This document shows, piece after piece, positions 35,147-43,543 of a DNA stretch of 64,000 nt. The stretch is from assembly GCA_024636835.1 (NCBI GenBank), contig JAGXGH010000012.1, positions 50,294 to 114,293 of the forward strand. The letters run 5' to 3'. A program made the translations under genes and the position numbers. Position 1 is the stretch's first letter. Each line of letters begins with the position of its first letter. Under the pieces are notes generated by a model. It saw nothing but the letters and a program-made list of their open reading frames with translations, was not told where the DNA came from and did no database searches. Origin of the DNA: Verrucomicrobiales bacterium. GTDB lineage: Bacteria > Verrucomicrobiota > Verrucomicrobiia > Verrucomicrobiales > SLCJ01.

Positions 35147-36064
35147 CTATTCGGGCGTGTCTTGACGGTATGCCTCTGGAACTGCATCGATCGGACGATA
35201 GCGGATGTCGCGATAGAAGATTTCGGCTCCTTCCGATTGCAAAATGATGGGACCGGATGTCACCGGCTGCGGGGTCGGGGTGTCGATGCGCATTGGTCCC
35301 TGCAAGCGCATGACGACCTTGCCATTGACGATGTGAATCGCCTCGTCCTCAAAGCAGATCAGTTCTATCGTGTTCCACTCGCCGGTCGGGTTTTCGGCAT
35401 CGGGCGATTTGATGCAGCGGCCGGATTGGCCGGGGATCTGTGAGAAGAATGCCCAATTACCATTGGGGTCGTAGATGTATTGCGGGACTTTCATCTCGCG
35501 ATCAAAGCGCGAACGCACCGCGATGGCGGAGCCGACGGCATAGAGGTCGCCGCAGTCGCGTTCCTGGATTTGCAGTTCTATTGATCGCGACCAGTTACGC
35601 TCTTCAGCGCCCGACTCGGAATGCACGTGGTAGAGCAGTCCGCTATCGCGCGGGGTCTTCGCTTCGTGACGTGGCGCCCATTTCTTGTCGCCCCACTTGA
35701 ACTGTAGACTGAGGTGGTAGTTTTTGAAGGACTGTTGAGTCCGAAGTTCGCCGAAACACTCTCCCGAGATGTGGATTACTGGCTCGCCGTCGATGTCCGG
35801 AGAAATGGTGAACACCTTGAGAGGATCTTTACCGGTGCCGATCGGTTTGGTGTATCTGCCTTTTTCGTCCTTCTCTAAACCCTCGACCTTGGAGTCGCGG
35901 TGAGGCTTGTTGATCCATGTCGACCATCCGCTGAAGTCTTTACCGTTCCACAGCGAGATCCAACCCTCAGTTTTCTCATCAGCCACGGCCGTGGTCGGAA
36001 GGATGGCAAGACAGAGGAGTAACAAGAGCGTGCTGACGGAGTGGAGAAAGCGGGTAGGGATCAT
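35147..36064 (-). CDS. Secreted DUF1080 (3-keto-disaccharide hydrolase-like) protein
   Basis: 305 aa with a signal peptide ending near VADE. The domain starts WISLWNGKDFSGWSTW and contains GECFGELRTQQSFKNYHLSL, FKWGDK, SGLLYHV and SIELQIQERDCGDLY, and ends GPIILQSEGAEIFYRDIRYR. These are hallmarks of DUF1080, a jellyroll family named for 3-keto-glycoside hydrolysis and abundant in Verrucomicrobiota and Planctomycetota. It is on the same strand as the GH106 gene 145 bases further on, so the two may be coexpressed. The substrate is not evident. Confidence 0.88.
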   Translation of the reverse strand: MIPTRFLHSVSTLLLLLCLAILPTTAVADEKTEGWISLWNGKDFSGWSTWINKPHRDSKVEGLEKDEKGRYTKPIGTGKDPLKVFTISPDIDGEPVIHISGECFGELRTQQSFKNYHLSLQFKWGDKKWAPRHEAKTPRDSGLLYHVHSESGAEERNWSRSIELQIQERDCGDLYAVGSAIAVRSRFDREMKVPQYIYDPNGNWAFFSQIPGQSGRCIKSPDAENPTGEWNTIELICFEDEAIHIVNGKVVMRLQGPMRIDTPTPQPVTSGPIILQSEGAEIFYRDIRYRPIDAVPEAYRQDTPE

Positions 36065-36427
36065 GGAGTAGTTAAGATATTAGAGAATGGAGTCGCGTAA
36101 AACGGCTGCTCCGCACGCGATTGTAAATGGAGGATGGAGAATCGGAAGGACAGCTGTCCGGAGGCTATTGCGATGGAGTGTGGGCGCCTCGCCCACATCG
36201 GGTGATGCGGACATGATGAGAGTGAGAAGTTAAGGAGTTGTAGCCGCTGGGCGGTGTGCACTCAATGAAGGGCGCGGGGCGCACCCTCTCCGACGGTGAA
36301 TGGAGAAGTGATAGAGTATCTGATCGGAGTTGATAATGAATGAAGAATGGCAGAGTGGGGTAGTGATTTCTGGATAGAGAGCACTAGTGTATTGCGGACA
36401 TAACGGTCGGCAATCTAGGATGGATGT
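36065..36427. other. Repeat-rich intergenic region
   Basis: No gene is evident in 363 bases. It contains a partial copy C of the dispersed repeat (36092-36130) and a perfect hairpin at 36179-36197 (TGTGGGCG, CCT loop, CGCCCACA). The rest is G-rich low-complexity sequence. Confidence 0.55.
36092..36130. repeat. Dispersed intergenic repeat, partial copy C
   Basis: GTCGCGTAAAACGGCTGC, a short variable part and GCACGCGATTG match the interior of copy B (GTCGCGTAGAACCGCTGC ... GCACGCGATTG at about 40848-40880). The flanking parts of the repeat are missing. Confidence 0.55.
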
Positions 36428-36631
36428 ATGGAGGCTGATTACCAGATTCATGAATTGACCGGGAGTGCATTGGAGCCATGGCTCGATGCGCTGGGCGAGT
36501 TGCGGATCCGCGTGTTTCGTGAGTATCCCTACCTTTACGATGGTTCGCTCGCATATGAGCGCGAGTATCTACAACGTTATCTTGGGGCTCAGGACGCGCT
36601 GGTGGTCATGGTGAGCGATTATGATGGATAA
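36428..36631 (+). pseudogene. N-terminal fragment of a GNAT-type acetyltransferase
   Basis: 67 codons: the segment IRVFREYPYLYDGSLAYERE followed by YLQRYLGAQDALVVMVSDYDG split by the stop matches the beginning of GNAT N-acetyltransferases with this family-typical 'YPYLYDG' motif. Such proteins run to roughly 200 residues with the acetyl-CoA loop after this point, which is absent here. The gene is therefore a truncated remnant; the YihY gene begins 63 bases later. Confidence 0.65.
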
Positions 36632-36694
36632 GTATTCTCAGATTGGCGGGCCTCTGGAGTATTGCCTCGCACACCAGCTGTGTTAAAAAGGGGC

Positions 36695-37711
36695 ATGGCG
36701 CATACACAACCCACCAATGAATATCCGGGCCACGGCGCCGCCAATCCCCTGAAGATTCCCTTCCGCGGCTGGCTGCAGATCGCGAAAAGGGCCTGGCAAC
36801 AGGTCGGCAAGGACAATGTCCAGATTGTCTCCGCCGGTGTGGCGTTCTACTTTTTCCTGAGCCTGTTTCCCGCCATCGCGGCGTTTCTTTCGCTCTACGG
36901 CTTGATCATTAGCCCCGAGAAAGCCGCGGAACAAGTAGGCCGGCTCCAGCCCCTGCTGCCCGCTGAATCCTACCAACTCATCGCCAATTTTGCGGATACC
37001 CTAACCACCAGCACCAGCCCGTCGCTCGGTTGGGGTGTGGCGCTCAGTATCCTACTCGGCGTATTCAGTGCCAACAAGGGGACAAACGCGCTCTTTATTG
37101 GACTCAACATCGCTTACAACCAGAGTGACTCGCGTTCCTTCATCCGTCGCAACTTGCTGACGCTTGGTGTGACACTCGGGACAATTATCGCAGGCAGTCT
37201 ACTGCTAGCGCTGGTGGCGGTGATTCCCGCTGTGTTAAAAGCTCTTCCGCTGCCTGTCATGACCGAGACCATCCTCAATGTATTCCGTTGGCCATTAATC
37301 GTGATCATCGCGTTTGGTGTCCTTACGTTTTTTTACAAGGTCGCCCCGCGCCGAACGAGCCCCCAATGGTTCTGGGTCACGCCGGGCTCGATCGTTGCCA
37401 TGCTGCTCTGGCTGCTGGGTTCGGCGGGTTTCGCATGGTATATCGATAGCTTCGGTAACATGTCGAAGACCTACGGCAGCCTGTCCGCTATCGTGGTCTT
37501 GATGCTGTGGTTCTTCATCACTGCCTACGCGATTCTGTTAGGTGCTGAGATCAACAGCGAGTGTGAACATCAGACCGTCCACGACACCACCGTCGGGCCG
37601 GAGAAATCGATGGGATCCAGAGGCGCTTATCATGCCGATCACGCGGTCGGTGGCGACTCTCAACCAGCCGCATCCGAACTGGAGGAGGACGGCTCATCTA
37701 TGAAGCAATAG
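36695..37711 (+). CDS. YihY/BrkB-family inner-membrane protein
   Basis: 338 aa from the ATG at 36695, with AAAAAGGGG just upstream as a ribosome-binding site; a TTG at 36662 would add 11 residues. The family core shows about six helices: SAGVAFYFFLSLFPAIAAFL, the LGWGVALSILLGVFSANKGT segment, LTLGVTLGTIIAGSLLLALV, LIVIIAFGVLTFFYKVAPRR, TPGSIVAMLLWLLGSAGFAW and VVLMLWFFITAYAILLGAEI. A charged hydrophilic tail of about 45 residues follows. The family is widespread and its function is not established. A second member is partly visible at 63868-64000. Confidence 0.88.
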   Translation: MAHTQPTNEYPGHGAANPLKIPFRGWLQIAKRAWQQVGKDNVQIVSAGVAFYFFLSLFPAIAAFLSLYGLIISPEKAAEQVGRLQPLLPAESYQLIANFADTLTTSTSPSLGWGVALSILLGVFSANKGTNALFIGLNIAYNQSDSRSFIRRNLLTLGVTLGTIIAGSLLLALVAVIPAVLKALPLPVMTETILNVFRWPLIVIIAFGVLTFFYKVAPRRTSPQWFWVTPGSIVAMLLWLLGSAGFAWYIDSFGNMSKTYGSLSAIVVLMLWFFITAYAILLGAEINSECEHQTVHDTTVGPEKSMGSRGAYHADHAVGGDSQPAASELEEDGSSMKQ

Positions 37712-37802
37712 AAGGTCAGATCAACATCCCAGCCGAGCGCAGTTTTCCGGCCTGATTTTCAAGATCGGCCTCGCGGTGGTATATCAGCTTAGTGAAACCG
37801 GA

Positions 37803-39008
37803 TTAATACCGGAAAACCGCCGCTAGCGGTGCTTCCCCGGGTAATTTCTCGCCAGCTTCGATGAATTGGATCCGTGCGCCGGAGGCGGCGGCTGCCAAGG
37901 TGGCGGCACCGACGAGTTCCTGACTGTCCGGCTGCTGTTCGTCGTGTAAAATAACTTGGTCGTTGCTGGGATCGCTCGTTCCCCAGCGTTGTGCTTTTTC
38001 ATCCACGAGAAGCGTGTCTATCCGCGCGGTTTCCGCGCCTTTGACGATTTCTTTGAAATCAATCGAGGCCTCACCGAGGCCAATGCGATCATTCAGCTTG
38101 TCGATTTCTTGCGACCTATCGGCGGCGTCTCTTTCTGCCACCCATTCGCAAATCGTCTGCGTCAGTTCATCGTCGCTCAAATGTGCCACGCTTGTCGCGA
38201 TGTGTTGCTCGCAAAGATGCGGGTAGTGATTCACCTCACGGTAAAGGCTGATTTCGAAGTCCGGCCCCATGAGGACGAGTGGCATTTCCAGGTCATTGAA
38301 GTTTTTGGGCAATCCCTTGTCCACCATTTCGAAAAACCGGCGGATCTTTTTGTTTCGCATCTCGTCCCCGGTGACACCCTGCCCGTTGAAGGCGACATTT
38401 CCCCCGCCTGCTCCGGGCATGTTGGAAGAGGAAACTGATCTGGACTGGAGGCTTTCCTCCGGATCATCGTATTTCATGGCCTCGTCCAGCGTGGAGGGAA
38501 CATGAGTCAACTGAATCTCTTCTTCAAGATCCCATCGCGAGGCCTTGAACAGGCGCAGCCCACCGAGATTGAGAGCCAGTAGGTGATATTGGCCGCCTCC
38601 GGTTAAGAGGAACAAGGGACTCAGTGAGGGGGACTCACCGATCGTTACGGTGGAATCCAGGGAGAACGGGAGTAAGAAGGCATCGTTTTCTCCTTCCTCG
38701 CGTATGACAAGGATCAGCCCTTCCTTCTGCTCTTGCCAGAAAGAATGCACTGGGTCTTCAAACTCTTGCAACTCGTCGAGTCTTGCTAGAAGGGCGTCGC
38801 TCGCATCGAGCTGTTCCCTTGCTTCGGAAAGCATGTTTTTAAAAACGATGGAATTCTTACGAGTATCCGCTCCCTTGCGCTCCATTGGCATTTGAAGGGT
38901 CACGACTCGGGATCCATTAGCATCTGGCTCCGCCAGCTTCGCTATCTGTTTAGCGTCGAGGTTTTTTAATGATCTGAGTTTCAGTTGGTTTGTAACGCTT
39001 GTTTTCAT
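37803..39008 (-). CDS. baeRF7-like (bacterial eRF1-related) protein
   Basis: 401 aa from the ATG at 39006-39008 (MKTSVTNQLKLRSLKNLDAK). It is a soluble protein with VHSFWQEQKEGLILVIREEG, LTGGGQYHLLALNLGGLRLF, MPLVLMGPDFEISLYREVNH and a C-terminal DEQQPDSQELVGAATLAAAA region. This order is that of the bacterial archaeo-eukaryotic release-factor-like group (family 7). The family is predicted to act at stalled or hibernating ribosomes, from comparative genomics rather than experiment. No GGQ peptide-release motif was seen in a clear eRF1 context. Neighbours are stress-type genes. Confidence 0.65.
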   Translation of the reverse strand: MKTSVTNQLKLRSLKNLDAKQIAKLAEPDANGSRVVTLQMPMERKGADTRKNSIVFKNMLSEAREQLDASDALLARLDELQEFEDPVHSFWQEQKEGLILVIREEGENDAFLLPFSLDSTVTIGESPSLSPLFLLTGGGQYHLLALNLGGLRLFKASRWDLEEEIQLTHVPSTLDEAMKYDDPEESLQSRSVSSSNMPGAGGGNVAFNGQGVTGDEMRNKKIRRFFEMVDKGLPKNFNDLEMPLVLMGPDFEISLYREVNHYPHLCEQHIATSVAHLSDDELTQTICEWVAERDAADRSQEIDKLNDRIGLGEASIDFKEIVKGAETARIDTLLVDEKAQRWGTSDPSNDQVILHDEQQPDSQELVGAATLAAAASGARIQFIEAGEKLPGEAPLAAVFRY

Positions 39009-39476
39009 AATTCTTGTTCGGGGTTGGAGCACGAATAAGAAATTTCCTCAGTTCGCGCTGCAATGGTGATAGTTCGAACCCATGTGCTCTGCTGGGATCG
39101 GAAAGGTTCCCGAATTCATGCCGCAAATCGGCTCCCAAGTGACTGCGGGTCCGTCGCCACGCTGTTCTTTTTCTTCCGCAAATTGCAGAAGTTTTTTTTT
39201 GTATTCAGAACTTTGTTCCACGGTCGCAGATGGGTGGATTGTCTCTATAAACTAAACGATTCCGCCCGCATATCGGACGGTTTTTTCCCCAGTTCCATAG
39301 CAGGATTGGTCCGGATTTCGTCGATGGGACGAAGGCTAATAAGATATGGACGCGATGTTGTGAGCGGTGAACCTACCGCTCCCGGCACTCCATGTTCCCG
39401 ATCTTTTGATCCTTCGCCAGTGAGTGGCGATATGAGGATTGAAGTGCGCTGTAAAATCAGAATACTTGTGGTAATC
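39009..39476. other. Divergent region between baeRF7-like gene and mscS-like gene
   Basis: The plus-strand frame is open through much of this stretch but has no signal peptide or recognisable domain. A later start at 39477 (or 39432) gives a proper signal peptide. I treat 39009-39476 as regulatory DNA for both genes; no specific promoter is assigned. Confidence 0.45.
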
Positions 39477-40820
39477 ATGCACCGCTTCTCTGTCCTCGCC
39501 GTTCTCATCGCTTTCTCGCTGTGCCTGCCTCTGCAAGGTAAACCTGACGATGTAACCCCACAGCCAACACAGTCCGTCGAGGTGACCAACCCCGCGCCGG
39601 ACACGAAGATCCGCGATCGCATCGTCGGTGTTTTTTCCCAGATCGAGGAATTTAAGAAAATCGAGGTCAGCGTTCAGTCGGGGGTGGTCACGCTCTCGGG
39701 CCAGGTCCCATCCGCACAAACCCGCGACGACGCCTTGGCGCTGGTGCGCCGGACGGAAGGTGTGGTCATGGCTGTGGATCGCCAGGACGAGCCAGCGGAC
39801 GTCACTTCGCAACTTTCACCCGCAGTGGAATCGCTCAAGCAACTCCGCCGGGCGATCACGACCAAACTCCCGCTGATCGGTATCGCCCTCCTTATTGGAA
39901 TCGTCTTCATAGCTGTGGCGAATTTCATCAACAAGCGGGACAGGTGGTTCCGGCGATTGGGGGTTTCATCATTGAGGCAAACCTTGATCCGTCGTCTCGT
40001 CAGGGTTGTCATCATCGGTATTGGAGTCGTGTTGGCGCTGGAAGTTCTCAATGCCACCGCCGCCGTGGGTGCGGTGCTTGGAGCGGCCGGCCTGGTCGGA
40101 ATCGCAATCGGCTTCGCGTTTCAAAACATCTTGGAAAACTACCTCTCGGGCATTCTACTGAGCACTCGCAATCCCTTCGAAATCGGCGACGTGATTGAGA
40201 TCAAGGGTCAGACCGGAAAGGTCGCGCTGCTGACCGCAAGGGACACCGTGCTCGTTACCCTTGACGGCAACCACCTGCGAATACCCAACAGCATGGTGAT
40301 CAATTCGGAGTTGCTCAACCTCACGCGCAATCCGCTACGACGCTTCGAATTCATGGTGGGCGTGTCGGTTGATATCGACCTCAGCGAAGCGCGGAAAATC
40401 GGCCTCGCCGCGCTGGCGAAGAACCCCGGAGTGCTCGCAGAACCCAAGCCGATCTTGCTCATCGACAACCTCGGCGACAGCACCGTCAATATGAAATGCC
40501 TGGCATGGCTGAACCAGACGACGCATGACTTCTACAAAACCCGCAGCCAAGCGATCCGCATGGTCAAAGAGGCTTTCGACGATGCTGGACTGGAGATGCC
40601 GGAGCCGATCTATCGAATCCATATCCGCGACACTGCCCCGTCCTCGCCAAGCGGAGAGACAAGCGAAAAGCAGAAGCCACGGAACGCGCTAACAACTCCC
40701 GACCTCACGATTCCAGAGGAGGATCTATCCGCAGATCATACCATCGACAAGCAGGTCGCGGAAGAGCAGCGGCAGTCCAAGGAAGAAAACCTGCTGTCGA
40801 AGAAGCAAGAGGATGCATAA
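39477..40820 (+). CDS. Mechanosensitive channel (MscS type) with N-terminal BON domain
   Basis: 447 aa from the ATG at 39477, chosen because MHRFSVLAVLIAFSLCLPLQG is a signal peptide. A BON domain (about 40-105: IRDRIVGVFSQIEEFKKIEV, VVTLSGQVPSAQTRDDALAL) lies in the periplasm. Helices follow, and then the pore-lining TM3 with its Gly/Ala pattern (GAVLGAAGLVGIAIGFAFQN). The MscS beta domain has the expected IEIKGQTGKV and DGNHLRIPNSMVINSEL, and the alpha/beta end has VKEAFDDAGLEMPEP. A charged tail of about 60 residues closes it. It should relieve osmotic pressure. Fusion of BON to MscS is known but less common. Confidence 0.88.
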   Translation: MHRFSVLAVLIAFSLCLPLQGKPDDVTPQPTQSVEVTNPAPDTKIRDRIVGVFSQIEEFKKIEVSVQSGVVTLSGQVPSAQTRDDALALVRRTEGVVMAVDRQDEPADVTSQLSPAVESLKQLRRAITTKLPLIGIALLIGIVFIAVANFINKRDRWFRRLGVSSLRQTLIRRLVRVVIIGIGVVLALEVLNATAAVGAVLGAAGLVGIAIGFAFQNILENYLSGILLSTRNPFEIGDVIEIKGQTGKVALLTARDTVLVTLDGNHLRIPNSMVINSELLNLTRNPLRRFEFMVGVSVDIDLSEARKIGLAALAKNPGVLAEPKPILLIDNLGDSTVNMKCLAWLNQTTHDFYKTRSQAIRMVKEAFDDAGLEMPEPIYRIHIRDTAPSSPSGETSEKQKPRNALTTPDLTIPEEDLSADHTIDKQVAEEQRQSKEENLLSKKQEDA

Positions 40821-40933
40821 TACCAAATCTTGGTAATGATCTGACGCGTCGCGTAGAACCGCTGCGCGGCACGCGATTGACAAGTGGGCGTGGAGTTGGT
40901 TGATCGAGAGCTACTTGTGCGCGGCTAATAGTC
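40820..40933. repeat. Dispersed intergenic repeat, copy B
   Basis: Starts with TACCAAATCTTGGTAATGAT, then CTGACGCGTCGCG ... GCACGCGATTG ... GGAGTTGGTTGATCGAGAGC and ends CTTGTGCGCGGCTAATAGT. Copy A has the same ends with a shorter middle; copy C matches only the middle. It follows directly on the mscS-like stop codon. The remaining 220 bases to the next gene show nothing else. Confidence 0.75.
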
Positions 40934-41154
40934 ATGTTTTTATTCGGAAGCGGTATAAAACCGGCGCAGCCATCCGCACAGCTAAGGGCTTTCTGCTCCA
41001 TGCAAGGAAGCCACCTATATCGTCTACGGGTTTTCCCTAGTCATGGCTTAGGTGATCACCAATTGAGGCAACCTTGATTCCTGTCATGATAAATACACAG
41101 GCATCGCTCCTATCTGGCTCGATGCCCCGTGAACCCCAAAATGGAATCAATATT

Positions 41155-41439
41155 ATGAATAAAGATCTTTACCTGAAAAAATTACACGCCCAACTCGACG
41201 AGTGGAATGCTGACCTTGATCGCTTGAAAGCCAAGGCGGATAAGGCCAATGCCGATACGAAAATCAAATACGAAGATCAGATCTCCTCAATCCGCGAACG
41301 CATGAGCGTGGTGCAGAAGAAAGCCGAGGAAATCCAGAATGCCAACGAGAACGCTTGGGAAGACCTTAAGGAGGGCGCTGAAAACGCTTGGAACAGCGTT
41401 AAAGAAGCCATGGATAAGGCAAAGAAGAATTTCAAATAA
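41155..41439 (+). CDS. Small coiled-coil protein, sll1863 stress-response type
   Basis: 94 aa from the ATG at 41155 (MNKDLYLKKLHAQLDEWNAD). It is highly charged and almost entirely helical, with heptad-like spacing and repeated Ala/Lys/Glu blocks ending WNSVKEAMDKAKKNFK. This matches the short coiled-coil family named after sll1863, linked to stress. An upstream ATG at 41074 would add 27 residues without coiled-coil character and was not used. It is in a run of stress-type genes. Confidence 0.7.
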   Translation: MNKDLYLKKLHAQLDEWNADLDRLKAKADKANADTKIKYEDQISSIRERMSVVQKKAEEIQNANENAWEDLKEGAENAWNSVKEAMDKAKKNFK

Positions 41440-41505
41440 CCGCCTAAAGGCAAGCTGTATATGTGATTTAACAATGCGCCCGGCGAACCATTTCGAAATA
41501 CCATC

Positions 41506-41877
41506 ATGTTTGAAATTCTACCACAAACCGAACACGATCTCGTAGCTCTACGCCTGAGTGGAACCCTAGATCAAGACGACTACGCGGGCATGCTGCCTGA
41601 AATCAAGAAACGCATCGAGACGCACGGCAGCCTGCGGCTCTACTGGGAAATGGACGACTTCCACGGCTGGACCGTGGGCGGCATTTGGGAGGACACTACC
41701 TTCGACGTCCAGCACGCCAAGGACTTCTCCCGCGTGGCAATGGTCGGCGAGAAGAAATGGGAGGAATGGATGACCAAACTGATGAAACCCTTCACCTCTG
41801 CCGAGGTGAGATACTTTGATATCGAGGAGCGTGAAAAGGCGCTCGCCTGGATCTCAGAATCCGGTTCCTCTACCTGA
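41506..41877 (+). CDS. SpoIIAA-like STAS/SEC14-fold protein
   Basis: 123 aa. It begins MFEILPQTEHDLVALRLSGT, then DYAGMLPEIKKRIETHGSLR, LYWEMDDFHGWT and EWMTKLMKPFTSAEVRYFDI, the pattern of the SpoIIAA-like family (DUF3478). These are small cytosolic alpha/beta proteins of uncertain role, possibly lipid or partner binding. It lies 66 bases after the coiled-coil gene, so the two may be cotranscribed. Confidence 0.78.
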   Translation: MFEILPQTEHDLVALRLSGTLDQDDYAGMLPEIKKRIETHGSLRLYWEMDDFHGWTVGGIWEDTTFDVQHAKDFSRVAMVGEKKWEEWMTKLMKPFTSAEVRYFDIEEREKALAWISESGSST

Positions 41878-42333
41878 TCGCATAGGATCATCAGCTTTTC
41901 GACATACTCTCGTTTTCCATTCTCGATCTTGAGCATGGAATGGTCAGCGTGCTGCTCTTCGCCGTCACGTTGCTCCAGGCGGTGCGGATTTCCCAATGGG
42001 CGGCGAACGGGTGTGATTTTTATTGGTGTTTTTGCCGAAGGCTTTTGAGTGCGGTGAGCATCACCGCTTTTACGGCAAGGCGGGGATGCCTTGGTGTTTC
42101 CTGCCCACGCTCCATCGTCGCGCAAAAGAAAACAAAAGCGGCAGTGCCAGCCGCACTCAAAAGCCGCGGCTACCCGCCCACCGAAAAAAATCACACCCGC
42201 GGCGAACAGTAGTGAAGATTTCAAGCCATCCATCATCTTGTCCTTAACTCAATGAGTGGAACGAAGCTGTGCGCTGGCTGAAACGCTCCGATTAGAGTTC
42301 TGGCGCAAACGCCTTGTTAGGAAATCAGAAACC
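41878..42333. other. Intergenic region with inverted-repeat element
   Basis: No supported gene. The reading frames here are caused by a GC-rich inverted-repeat element (42001-42207, listed separately). The last 120 bases lead into the CHAD gene. Confidence 0.55.
42001..42207. repeat. Inverted-repeat (MITE-like) element
   Basis: CGGGTGTGATTTTT (42008-42021) is the perfect reverse complement of 42186-42199, and CTTTTGAGTGCGG (42042-42054) that of 42151-42163. Nested pairing in the same order gives a long stem around a roughly 95-base centre. CGGCGAAC occurs at both outer ends as a direct copy rather than an inverted one. No coding capacity. Confidence 0.6.
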
Positions 42334-43239
42334 ATGCCATACCGAATCAAAGATCCACGCCGCCTACCGGAAGAAATCCGGCGCATCGTTGAAGAGCAGA
42401 TCGACCGCGCGATCCGCGAGATCGATGACAAGGAGCTGGATCAGGACGAAACGGTTCACCAGGTCCGCAAGCGGTGCAAGAAAGTCCGCGCCGTTCTCCG
42501 CCTGGCACGCATTCCCTTGGATGATGGCAAGGTTTACAAGCGGGAGAACGTCTGGTTCCGGGATGCCTCGCGCGAGCTTTCTTTCGTCCGGGATGCCGCC
42601 ACGCTTATCGAAACGTATGACGGCTTGATGACGCACTTCGAGGAACAGGTGGATCGATCCACTTTCGGAATCGTCCGGAGACGGCTCACGCTGCGCCATA
42701 AAAAAATGATGGAGAGCGCGATCGACGAGCGGCTCGACACCTTACGGGCGCGAATGGAAACGGGTCGGCAACGGGTTTCGAAGTGGGCGAAAGGTATGGC
42801 AACATTTGATGCACTGGCACCCGGCTTGGTGAAGACCTACCGCCGTGGACGCGAAGCGATGGCCGCCGCCTATAATGATCCATCTCCGGAGCGGTTACAC
42901 GAATGGCGGAAACGCACCAAGTACCACTGGTATCATTGCAGACTACTCCAGGAGGTGTGGCCGGAAGTCATGGAGGCACGCATGACAGAACTTTCGCGCC
43001 TGGCGGATATTCTGGGAGACGAGCATGACCTGAGCGTATTTCGCGATATGCTAACACGGGAAGGGGACGAGTTGGCGGAAGGGGAATTACACGAGGCGCT
43101 GCTCGGTCTTATCGACCAGAGGAGAGAGGACTTGAGGAAGGAAGCGGCTCCGCTGGGTGCACGCATTTTCGCTGAGAAACCGAAGCATCTGAACCGCCGC
43201 ATCGGGCTTTACTGGAAGGTTTGGTGGGGGAAGGAATGA
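42334..43239 (+). CDS. CHAD-domain protein
   Basis: 301 aa from the ATG at 42334, with TTAGGAAA as a ribosome-binding site. Two helical halves carry the conserved His/Arg/Lys clusters: TVHQVRKRCKKVRAVLRLAR near the start and LHEWRKRTKYHWYHCRLLQE later, plus LADILGDEHDLSVFRDML. CHAD domains bind inorganic polyphosphate through these basic helices. A PPK2 remnant occurs elsewhere in the window (62352-62478), which makes a former polyphosphate theme plausible but unproven. Confidence 0.9.
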   Translation: MPYRIKDPRRLPEEIRRIVEEQIDRAIREIDDKELDQDETVHQVRKRCKKVRAVLRLARIPLDDGKVYKRENVWFRDASRELSFVRDAATLIETYDGLMTHFEEQVDRSTFGIVRRRLTLRHKKMMESAIDERLDTLRARMETGRQRVSKWAKGMATFDALAPGLVKTYRRGREAMAAAYNDPSPERLHEWRKRTKYHWYHCRLLQEVWPEVMEARMTELSRLADILGDEHDLSVFRDMLTREGDELAEGELHEALLGLIDQRREDLRKEAAPLGARIFAEKPKHLNRRIGLYWKVWWGKE

Positions 43240-43543
43240 TCAATCAGTAGATAAATCAGTGGCCACGTGGTGATCTACGTGTCGCCATCCACGGTGTAGC
43301 CATGGAACTCCGCCGCCTCATAAAGGCTTTCCTGACGCACTCGTAGTATTTCCATTTGCCGGATCACTGGCACCCTGATCGACGCCATCCCCTGCGTCGG
43401 TCTTTTTAGCTGCTGGGTGTTTTCACTTGAGGTGGCTTCACCTATCAATGGGTGGGGCGATGGTCTGTGTCTGGGGTTCTCTTGAAAATTGCAGTCGATT
43501 TTGCTTAACAAGTCTTTGCTTTCAGTGGAACGTCGGACAATCC
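43240..43543. other. Region upstream of hsdM
   Basis: About 300 bases. A minus-strand frame here reads PVIRQMEILRVRQESLYEAA and EFHGYTVDGDT, which looks protein-like and may be the tail of a lost gene, but I cannot name it. The promoter of the restriction operon should be here; TTGAAA at about 43483 is a possible -35 without a clear -10. Confidence 0.35.

Noticed and set aside
39973..41083. Similar 20-base stretches (ATTGAGGCAA...CCTTGAT) at 39973 and 41063
   Set aside because: The first is inside the mscS-like coding sequence, the match is short and imperfect, and no longer similarity extends from it.
41640..42236. 198-codon minus-strand frame before the CHAD gene
   Set aside because: It runs through the inverted-repeat element and the antisense of the SpoIIAA-like gene. 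Composition is typical of repeat DNA.
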